Origin: an uncultured Lachnospiraceae bacterium
GTDB taxonomy: Bacteria; Bacillota; Clostridia; Lachnospirales; Lachnospiraceae
Reading direction: 5' to 3'
Assembly: GCA_947172645.1 (NCBI GenBank)
Contig: CAMWBY010000008.1
Location: 1 to 64,000 of the forward strand
DNA: 64,000 nucleotides
Shown: positions 57,832-64,000 of the stretch, in pieces
How positions within the stretch are numbered: the stretch's first letter is position 1
How the letters are laid out: every line of letters starts with the position of its first letter
The notes under the pieces: generated by a model
The model's database searches: none
Told to the model about the DNA's origin: nothing
What the model saw: only the letters and a program-made list of their open reading frames with translations
Position numbers and translations under genes: made by a program

Positions 57832-58749
57832 CTATGACAGAAACATCCTGACAGGCTTAAGCGCATCTTCATCCCCACGGTATTCATAAATTCCGTAAAA
57901 CCTTTTTCCGCCGTAGACTCTTACCTGCTCTCCGTCCCCAAACCGCATCGGTTCTTCCAACTGTGCCGTATACAGGCAGTTGCCGTTCTCGGCCAGCCTC
58001 CGCCATTTCTCCGACACTGTAACTGCCCTGTTGCGCCCAAACACGGCATCGGGCGTTATAATAACATCAGATATTCTATTCTCATCTTTCAATCTCTGCA
58101 ATTCTTCAAGCTTTAAGGCGCTGTCGATTCCGAACATGCCCACCCTGCTTCTCACAAGAGACTCCATAACGCCACCGCAGCCAAGCCGCATACCAATGTC
58201 ATGGCACAACGTTCTGATATAGGTGCCTTTGGAACACACCACCCGCATCTTCACCGCCGGAAGTTCCACCGCGCAGACTTCAATCTCCTTAATCTGCACC
58301 TCTCTGGGCTTACGCTCCACCTCTTTGCCTGCCCGCGCCAGCTCATACAGCTTCCTGCCATCGACTTTCAGCGCAGAGTACATCGGCGGAACCTGGCTAT
58401 AAGTTCCCAGGAAACCCATAATGGCCTCCCTGACCTTATCTTCTGTAAGCCGGTTAAGCCCTTCCTCCCCACATGTCGATAACACCCGTCCTGTCATATC
58501 CTGCGTATCGGTTGTTATGCCAAGCCGGAGTGTGGCAAAATACTCCTTGTCCCAATCAGTCAGCATACCGCACAGTTTTGTTCCCGAACCCAAACATACA
58601 GGAAGCACGCCGACCGCCTCCGGGTCGAGTGTTCCTGTATGTCCGATTTTTTTCATCCTGCAAATTCCCCGGAGCTTGGCCACCACGTCATGGGATGTGA
58701 ACCCCCGCTCCTTGTAAACATTCATAATTCCATTATATGTGTTATCCAT
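57832..58749 (-). CDS. truB: tRNA pseudouridine synthase B
   Basis: The 305-residue enzyme makes pseudouridine 55 in the tRNA T-loop. MDNTYNGIMNVYKERGFTSH leads into KIGHTGTLDPEAVGVLPVCL, with the catalytic Asp in TGTLDP; KEYFATLRLGITTDTQDMTG, VPPMYSALKVDGRKLYELAR and CSKGTYIRTLCHDIG follow. The start is chosen because GGAGAGAGAAG immediately precedes the ATG at 58749. It lies between nrnA and ribF in the conserved order. Confidence 0.96.
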   Translation of the reverse strand: MDNTYNGIMNVYKERGFTSHDVVAKLRGICRMKKIGHTGTLDPEAVGVLPVCLGSGTKLCGMLTDWDKEYFATLRLGITTDTQDMTGRVLSTCGEEGLNRLTEDKVREAIMGFLGTYSQVPPMYSALKVDGRKLYELARAGKEVERKPREVQIKEIEVCAVELPAVKMRVVCSKGTYIRTLCHDIGMRLGCGGVMESLVRSRVGMFGIDSALKLEELQRLKDENRISDVIITPDAVFGRNRAVTVSEKWRRLAENGNCLYTAQLEEPMRFGDGEQVRVYGGKRFYGIYEYRGDEDALKPVRMFLS

Positions 58750-58872
58750 TCTTCTCTCTCCACAGCCGCCGTCGCCTTCCTTCCGGCCATTCACATCCCG
58801 GCCGGGCTACCTGTCTCTCCTCGGCAGACAGCCCGGGCCAGGCAGAAAACTTCCCAAATCTACCCGGATATC

Positions 58873-59826
58873 TTAATCAGTATGTGAAAGCTGTTCCGCA
58901 ATCTCTATAGAAAGATTGTTGATGTTATCATGGTATGTACCGTTCATCGTGCATCCCGCCGCACGTACATGCCCGCCGCCGCCAAACTTCATCGCGATGG
59001 ACGCCACGTCCACTTTTCCATTCGAGCGCATGCTCACCTTATACTCTAACGTACCTGTCTCATACATGAAAATTGCACAGTCTACGCCCTTGACCGATTG
59101 CAGATGGTTTACAATCCCGTCCAGGTCCTTCGGCGTCACCCGGTAAAAATCCATCATACGGCGTGAAACCATGCTGACAATACACCGGTCCCCCAAAAAA
59201 CGCACGCTCTCTAACACCGCCCTGCCCATAATCTGCGTCTGCAGATACGTCTTCTCAAAAAAGGTTTCCTCAACAATTTTCGAGAAATCAAAGCCAAATT
59301 TAATTAATTCCGCAACAATCTGCAGCGTCCGCGGAGACGTATTGGAATACCTCATCACGCCGGTATCGTGGACAATGCCAATATAGAGCGCCGTGGCAAT
59401 CTCCTCATCAATTAAATCAGGATTCATCATTTCATAAAGCAGTTCCGCCGTAGAACTTCTCTTCGGTTCCACCACGCTCACATCCCCGCTCCCGGGATTG
59501 CTGACATGATGGTCGATGTTAATTTTCTTACGCGCCTTCCGGTAAATCGGCGTCGCCTCCCCCAGGCGTTCCTCCGAACAGTCCAGCACGATAAACGCAT
59601 CGTATATCTTATCAGTGTTAAACTCTGATTTAACATCCTCTATATGAGCAATACAATTGAAAATCTCCGCCGGTTTGCTCAGGTAAACATCAATTTCCGC
59701 CGCCGGCATCTCTTTCTTCAAATAGAGGTATAGCCCCATCACAGAGCCTACACAGTCCCCGTCCGGCCTGATATGGCCACCGAGCGCTATTGTCTTTGCA
59801 TCTTTTAATTCATCGATTATTCTCAT
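58873..59826 (-). CDS. nrnA: DHH-family oligoribonuclease/phosphatase (NrnA-type)
   Basis: The 317-residue protein has the DHH motifs: ALGGHIRPDGDCVGSVMGLY, IVLDCSEERLG, NIDHHVSNPGSGD (the DHH box) and the DHHA1 part with KFGGGGHVRAAGCTM. In Firmicutes this gene between rbfA and truB is NrnA, which degrades short RNAs and pAp. The ATG at 59826 is part of a repeated start-site module (59824-59851) almost identical to that of the ABC-F gene, which supplies its ribosome binding site GGAAG. Confidence 0.93.
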   Translation of the reverse strand: MRIIDELKDAKTIALGGHIRPDGDCVGSVMGLYLYLKKEMPAAEIDVYLSKPAEIFNCIAHIEDVKSEFNTDKIYDAFIVLDCSEERLGEATPIYRKARKKINIDHHVSNPGSGDVSVVEPKRSSTAELLYEMMNPDLIDEEIATALYIGIVHDTGVMRYSNTSPRTLQIVAELIKFGFDFSKIVEETFFEKTYLQTQIMGRAVLESVRFLGDRCIVSMVSRRMMDFYRVTPKDLDGIVNHLQSVKGVDCAIFMYETGTLEYKVSMRSNGKVDVASIAMKFGGGGHVRAAGCTMNGTYHDNINNLSIEIAEQLSHTD

Positions 59827-59851
59827 ATTAATCTTCCATTCTTGCTCAGCC
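59824..59851 (-). repeat. Start-site module A, copy before nrnA
   Basis: Read on the minus strand, this 28-base segment ending in the nrnA ATG matches 26894-26921 before the ABC-F gene at 25 of 28 bases. It begins GGCTGAGCAAGAAT in both and includes the ribosome binding site and start codon. Just upstream, TGCTCAG and CTGAGCA form a hairpin. Confidence 0.85.
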
Positions 59852-59894
59852 TGCAAGCCTGAGCACAATAACCCTTATATATTCCTACACAGTT

Positions 59895-60263
59895 TCAGAT
59901 ATTTTTTTCGTCTTTCTCAACTACTTCGTCAATCAGCTTCGACATATTTACGCCGTATGCAATCGACTGATCCATTATGAAAGTAAGCTGCGGCGTGTTG
60001 CGCAGGTTGACCGTCTTTGCAAGCTGGTTCCTGATATACCCTTCTGCGCTCCTTAGCCCTTCCAGCGTGCCGGCCTGCGCTTTCTCGTCGCCCAACACGC
60101 TAATCCACGCCTTGCATGTCTTTAAATCCGGCGCCACTTCCACCGCCACTACAGAAGTCATCGGGGCGATTCTCGGGTCTTTTATACCGCCCCTGATGAT
60201 TTCCGCCAACGCGCGCTGCACTTCTCCGTTGATACGGGTATTTTTCACACTGTTTTTACGCAT
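59895..60263 (-). CDS. rbfA: Ribosome-binding factor A
   Basis: The 122-residue protein starts MRKNSVKNTRINGEVQRALA, followed by EIIRGGIKDPRIAPMTSVVA and VEVAPDLKTCKAWISVLGDE, then YIRNQLAKTVNLRNTPQLTF and DQSIAYGVNMSKLIDEV. This is the KH-like fold that binds immature 30S subunits and aids 16S 5' processing. AAAGGA before the ATG at 60263 and family length decide the start; the longer open frame above it overlaps infB and is not used. It follows infB by 67 bases. Confidence 0.96.
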   Translation of the reverse strand: MRKNSVKNTRINGEVQRALAEIIRGGIKDPRIAPMTSVVAVEVAPDLKTCKAWISVLGDEKAQAGTLEGLRSAEGYIRNQLAKTVNLRNTPQLTFIMDQSIAYGVNMSKLIDEVVEKDEKNI

Positions 60264-60330
60264 TTTACAAGTCCTTTCTGCTTCGCATATTACAAGCTGC
60301 CGCGCATGGACTGTCCGGCAGAACAGTGCA

Positions 60331-63261
60331 CTAGCGGGGCACTTCAACCATGACATACGCTTCCACGATATCCAATTCCTGCATCTTGTCAAATCCTTCG
60401 AATACCAGACCGCACTCAAATCCGGCCTTGACTTCCTTCACGTCGTCTTTGAAACGCTTCAGGGACGCCAGCTCACCTTCGTAAATCTGCTCGCCTTCCC
60501 TGGTGATACGTATCTTGCATCCTCTCTGGAACTCGCCGTCCAATACATAGGAACCGGCAATATTGCCGATGGCGGAAGCCTTGAATATCTGGCGTACCTC
60601 CGCATGGCCGATGACTTTCTCCTCGAATACCGGGTCTAACATACCCTTCATCGCCGCCTCGATATCTTCGATAGCCTGATAAATAACCTTATACAACCTC
60701 ACGTCCACGCCTTCACGCTCCGCCACAGCCTTCGCCGTGGAATCCGGCCTGACATTGAAACCGATAATGATTGCGGAGGACGCCGAGGCAAGAGATACGT
60801 CGGACTCGTTAATTGCGCCTACGCCACCATGGATGCATTTTACTACAACCTCTTCATTAGACAGCTTCATCAGACTCTGCTTCACAGCTTCCACGCTGCC
60901 CTGTACGTCCGCTTTGACAATCAGGTTCAGTTCTTTCAGATTGCCTTCCTGAATCTGGTTGAACAAGTCATCCAGTGACATTCTCGTCTTAGTATCTGCA
61001 AGCATCTCCTCTTTATGCTGCGCCATATAAGTTTCCGCATAAGATTTCGCGCTCTTGTCGTTCTCGTGTACAATAAACACTTCGCCTGCGCTTGGCACAT
61101 CGGACAGTCCCAGGATTTCCACCGGTGTGGAAGGTATGGCCTCCTTTACTCTCCTGCCCTTATCGTCTATCATGGCGCGCACCTTGCCATGGCTTGCGCC
61201 TGCCGAGATGAAATCGCCTACATGCAGCGTGCCTTTCTGCACCAGTACCGTAGCCACCGGGCCGCGACCTTTATCAAGTTCCGCCTCGATGACAAGCCCT
61301 CTCGCATTCCTGTTCGGGTTGGCTTTCAGTTCCATAATTTCCGCAGTCAGAAGAATCGTCTCTAAGAGGTTCTCGATGCCTTCCCCTGACTTGGCGGATA
61401 CCGGTACGAACTCTGTCGACCCGCCCCAATCTACCGGAATCAGTTCATATTCCGTCATCTCCTGCTTCACGCGGTCGATGTTCGCGCTCGGTTTATCAAT
61501 CTTGTTTACCGCTACGATAATCTCTATGCCCGCAGCCTTGGCATGGTTAATAGCCTCCACAGTCTGAGGCATCACGCCGTCGTCCGCAGCCACCACAAGC
61601 ACCGCAATATCGGTGGAGTTAGCCCCACGCATACGCATTGCCGTAAACGCTTCATGCCCTGGCGTATCTAAGAACGTAATGCTCTGCCCGTTGGCGGTAA
61701 CCGTGTAAGCGCCGATTGCCTGCGTAATTCCGCCTGCCTCCTTATCCGTCACATTGGTCTTACGGATAGCGTCGAGAAGGGACGTCTTACCATGGTCAAC
61801 ATGCCCCATAACACAGATGACAGGCGGCCTTCCAACCATGGATTCCTCGTCTTCCTCATCCTCCTTAAGCAGTTCCTCGATGACGTCTACTTTTACCTCT
61901 TTCTCGCAGATAATCTCATACTCAATCGCAATATTCTCTGCATCTTCAAAGCTAATCTCGGAATTTAACGTCACAATCTGTCCTTGCAGGAACAGTTTCT
62001 TGATAATCACAGAAGGCTGGATTTTCATCTTATCCGCCAGTTCCTTGATTGTCAATGATTCCGGAATTGTGATAACTTTAATCTGCTCTTCTGCAGTTTC
62101 TTCCACTTTCTTCTCAGGCTTGATGAAGCGTCCCGCTTTGTTGCGGTTCTTTACCGCTGCATCGTCCTCTTCATAAATCAAATCTTTTTTCGAGCGTTTG
62201 TCCCTATCCTGGTTTGCCCTGCGCTTCTCGTCATCCCTGTGCTTCTCCACGTCCTTAATCGGCGACTCGGGCATAAAGTCCTTCTGACCGTTATTCTTCT
62301 TAAATCGATTGTCCTGCCCGCCATTGCCTCTCTGAGAGCGGTCAAAATTTCCACCGCCGCGGTTAGCGCCCGCATTAGCGCCACCGCCCCTGCGGTCGCC
62401 TTGATTATTGCGATAACCCTGACGATTCTGGCTTTCAGGCCTGCGATTTTCCCCTGCATTTCCTGTCCTCTCCTGTCCCTGCTGCTGTCTGCTGTTGCCG
62501 GACTGTGCCGCGCTTGCTGCGGCCGCCTTCTCACGTTCGCGCCTCTCCTGCTCACGCTTCTCCTGTTCGCGTCTTTCCTGCTCACGCTCGCGCTCCCGTT
62601 TCTCCTGCTGGCGCTGCTCCATTCTGCGCTCCTGCTGCTGGCGCTGACGAACCTCATAAGGCTCCGCCGTCACCGGAATAGGCTTCTGGGTGGGCCGGAT
62701 AATCTTATGCGGTATATTCTGCGCCTGTACCGGACGGCCTCCGTTGCCAGATTGCCTTCTGTCGTTGTTACGGTTTGAACCGCCGCCGTTTCCGCTATTA
62801 CCGCCGTTTCCTCCCTGTGCCGGACGCTGTCCCTGCATCTTAGAATTGTGCGGATTGCTCACGAAAATAATCTTTTTCTTCTTGGGCGGCTCATTCTTGC
62901 CGTTTCCCGACTTGGCAGGCTCTCTTCCGGGCCTGTTCTCCTGTTTTGCATCCGGCTTGGTCGTCTGTTTCGGTACTTCCCTGCCCTCTGTTTTCGTCTC
63001 CGCTTTCACCTCCGCCGCCTTCTCTGCAGCTTTTTCCGGTTTCATCTCCGCCGCCTTCCCTGTCTTGGCTTCCGCCTTCTTCTCTTCACTCTGCGCTTTA
63101 GCGGCCGCGCCGAACTGTTTCCGTACAAGCGCAATCGCCTCATCCTCAATGGAACTTTGTGCTACTTTTACTTCATATCCTTTATCCTGCAAAAAAGCAA
63201 TCAGCTCTTTACTCTGCCTGTCTAACTCTTTCGCCAGCTCATGTACTTTCATTTTCGCCAT
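60331..63261 (-). CDS. infB: Translation initiation factor IF-2
   Basis: The 976-residue factor places initiator tRNA on the ribosome. The N-terminal IF2 domain is [21 protein letters not shown] long low-complexity, charged region (about 75-370; [45 protein letters not shown] and gly-rich repeats) follows. Then a second IF2N domain, the G domain with [15 protein letters not shown] near 486, [12 protein letters not shown] and NKIDKPSAN, and C-terminal beta-barrel and C-domains. The start at 63261 has GGAGG 8 bases upstream; the upstream in-frame start is not supported. Part of the nusA-ylxR-ylxQ-infB operon; the linker is longer than in many relatives. Confidence 0.97.
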   Translation of the reverse strand: MAKMKVHELAKELDRQSKELIAFLQDKGYEVKVAQSSIEDEAIALVRKQFGAAAKAQSEEKKAEAKTGKAAEMKPEKAAEKAAEVKAETKTEGREVPKQTTKPDAKQENRPGREPAKSGNGKNEPPKKKKIIFVSNPHNSKMQGQRPAQGGNGGNSGNGGGSNRNNDRRQSGNGGRPVQAQNIPHKIIRPTQKPIPVTAEPYEVRQRQQQERRMEQRQQEKREREREQERREQEKREQERREREKAAAASAAQSGNSRQQQGQERTGNAGENRRPESQNRQGYRNNQGDRRGGGANAGANRGGGNFDRSQRGNGGQDNRFKKNNGQKDFMPESPIKDVEKHRDDEKRRANQDRDKRSKKDLIYEEDDAAVKNRNKAGRFIKPEKKVEETAEEQIKVITIPESLTIKELADKMKIQPSVIIKKLFLQGQIVTLNSEISFEDAENIAIEYEIICEKEVKVDVIEELLKEDEEDEESMVGRPPVICVMGHVDHGKTSLLDAIRKTNVTDKEAGGITQAIGAYTVTANGQSITFLDTPGHEAFTAMRMRGANSTDIAVLVVAADDGVMPQTVEAINHAKAAGIEIIVAVNKIDKPSANIDRVKQEMTEYELIPVDWGGSTEFVPVSAKSGEGIENLLETILLTAEIMELKANPNRNARGLVIEAELDKGRGPVATVLVQKGTLHVGDFISAGASHGKVRAMIDDKGRRVKEAIPSTPVEILGLSDVPSAGEVFIVHENDKSAKSYAETYMAQHKEEMLADTKTRMSLDDLFNQIQEGNLKELNLIVKADVQGSVEAVKQSLMKLSNEEVVVKCIHGGVGAINESDVSLASASSAIIIGFNVRPDSTAKAVAEREGVDVRLYKVIYQAIEDIEAAMKGMLDPVFEEKVIGHAEVRQIFKASAIGNIAGSYVLDGEFQRGCKIRITREGEQIYEGELASLKRFKDDVKEVKAGFECGLVFEGFDKMQELDIVEAYVMVEVPR

Positions 63262-63276
63262 GCTCACTACCTCCAA

Positions 63277-63600
63277 CTATTTCGAATCTAATAAATGCTT
63301 CTGTACCGAATTTGCAAATCCCTCATCAGTCACAGCAAGGCAGGAACGCTCCTCCTTACCGATGGCGTGCCCCAGTACGTCCTTTGAAGCGTAGTACTGA
63401 TATGGCACTTTATAGAACTCACACATATTACTGTATTTTTTTCTGGTGTTATCCGAAGCATCCTCAGCTATGATAACAAGATATGCTTTCCCCTTCTTGA
63501 CTGCTTCCTCCGTCGCAAATCCGCCACTGACAACATTTCTGGAGCGGGTGGCCAATCCCAACATGGATAACACACGGTCCCGATTAGGTTTGTTTAACAT
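63277..63600 (-). CDS. ylxQ: L7Ae-type RNA-binding protein (YlxQ)
   Basis: The 107-residue protein starts MLNKPNRDRVLSMLGLATRS and has RNVVSGGFATEEAVKKGKAY, LVIIAEDASDNTRKKYSNMC, with a central A-ED-S-NT motif, as in L7Ae-family kink-turn binding proteins (ribosomal L7Ae/L30e type). In this operon the gene is called ylxQ; its target RNA is not known. The ATG at 63600 has GGAGGG before it. Its start overlaps the end of ylxR by 17 bases, and infB begins 15 bases after its stop. Confidence 0.92.
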   Translation of the reverse strand: MLNKPNRDRVLSMLGLATRSRNVVSGGFATEEAVKKGKAYLVIIAEDASDNTRKKYSNMCEFYKVPYQYYASKDVLGHAIGKEERSCLAVTDEGFANSVQKHLLDSK

Positions 63601-63865
63601 GTTCGCCCTCCTCAAACTCCTTTTCCAGATTCTCATATATTTGTTCGGGAATACTCATCTTAAAAGAACGTTCCAAACCTTTGTTCTTTCTCGCCTTGCC
63701 AAGACACGCCCTGTCCATGCACAGATAAGCTCCCCTGCCGTTTTTTCTTCCGGTCAGGTCAAGGACAATAGCGCCTTCCTCGTCTCTCAAGACACGCATC
63801 ATTTCCTTCTTGTTCTTCATTTCGCCGCATCCCACACACTGCCGCATAGGTATCTTTTTTGCCAT
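63584..63865 (-). CDS. ylxR: YlxR/RnpM family RNA-binding protein
   Basis: The 93-residue protein starts MAKKIPMRQCVGCGEMKNKK and has the family signature RQC-GC, then RVLRDEEGAIVLDLTGRKNG and RGAYLCMDRACLGKARKNKG. YlxR-family proteins bind RNA; in Bacillus the product is linked to RNase P control (RnpM). It lies between nusA and ylxQ, with a 17-base overlap to ylxQ, and 84 bases after the nusA stop. Confidence 0.92.
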   Translation of the reverse strand: MAKKIPMRQCVGCGEMKNKKEMMRVLRDEEGAIVLDLTGRKNGRGAYLCMDRACLGKARKNKGLERSFKMSIPEQIYENLEKEFEEGEHVKQT

Positions 63866-63949
63866 TGTCCATCCTTTCTGCCATCATGTCCCCACAGGCT
63901 GTCTATTCCCGCTCATTTCCCCTCACAAGGCATATTCCTTCGCCTGCGC

Positions 63950-64000
63950 TTAAACTTCCGCTTCTTCCAGGTCCTGTCCCTGTAATTCCTCCTCGTCCAC
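63950..64000 (-). CDS. nusA: C-terminal end of probable nusA, partial
   Basis: At the right edge the minus strand is open for 16 codons ending VDEEELQGQDLEEAEV and a TAA at 63952-63950. An acidic tail is usual for NusA in this group, and nusA precedes ylxR in the canonical order, but the conserved domains lie outside the window. The assignment rests on position. Confidence 0.6.
   Translation of the reverse strand: MDEEELQGQDLEEAEV

Noticed and set aside
62500..62660. Repeat array in infB that could suggest a CRISPR-like or satellite sequence
   Set aside because: The repetitive bases encode the Arg/Glu/Gln-rich linker of IF-2 in frame; no spacers of even length are present.
1..64000. tRNA, rRNA or CRISPR loci
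   Set aside because: Reading both strands, I saw no cloverleaf-type tRNA sequence, no rRNA segment and no regular direct-repeat/spacer pattern.

Overview
The window looks like a Lachnospiraceae-type (clostridial cluster XIVa) Firmicute chromosome of medium GC carrying part of an integrative conjugative element. This rests on three things: the canonical nusA-ylxR-ylxQ-infB-rbfA-nrnA-truB-ribF order, a pyruvate phosphate dikinase of clostridial type, and a Tn1549-like accessory gene set (TnpW, TnpV, giant methylase/helicase, LPD-domain proteins, ParA/ParB, Cna-B surface protein). The genus is not resolved from the sequence.

Region 1, 1 to about 18.8 kb: conjugative element, continuing off the left edge. 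A partial TnpW-like gene lies at the edge. Plus-strand accessory genes follow (sigma-like regulator, zinc-finger protein, small protein), then a perfect 28-bp inverted repeat and a TnpV gene. The long minus-strand block runs parA, parB, a roughly 1,400-residue thioester/Cna-B surface protein, a 29-residue membrane peptide, five small element proteins, and the giant methylase/helicase. That last protein stops before the second helicase half, at a block of nested inverted repeats. A second, complete TnpV gene with its own strong ribosome binding site is nested in another frame inside the helicase linker.

Region 2, 18.9 to 22.6 kb: an AT-rich, tightly overlapping four-gene minus-strand operon. 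It encodes a Rad50-like ATPase with a zinc hook, an ABC-three-component-type middle protein, a PD-(D/E)XK-like nuclease with an altered motif, and an unrecognised 72-residue protein. I read it as an ABC-3C conflict (defence) system and as the strongest candidate here for unusual biology. It lies between parA and the core gene ppdK.

Region 3, 22.8 to 41.8 kb: core genes. These are ppdK and a membrane glycerophosphodiesterase (minus); an ABC-F protein with a long leader, a PHP phosphoesterase and a HAD phosphatase (plus); and a Crp-type regulator divergent from a MATE transporter across a clear operator. A long minus operon follows: pheA, AAA ATPase, ppx, ppk, maf, HAD, small acidic protein. 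A plus-strand membrane-anchored DUF5050-like protein follows, whose leader carries three tandem hairpins.

Region 4, 41.8 to 49.4 kb: folate operon folC-folE-folP-folBK, where the last gene is a FolB-FolK-acetyltransferase fusion; two small proteins; a nitroreductase; and pyrB-pyrI with a large structured spacer.

Region 5, 49.4 to 64 kb: REC/HD-GYP regulator, pnp, rpsO with an S15-type leader, SH3b-NlpC/P60 hydrolase, Na/Pi symporter, and the infB-region translation operon ending in the last 16 codons of a probable nusA.

Across the core region I see short palindromes, several with exactly 8-bp arms and a 3-nt loop, and two repeated start-site modules that place near-identical leader and Shine-Dalgarno sequence before unrelated genes. 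No tRNA, rRNA or CRISPR array was seen.
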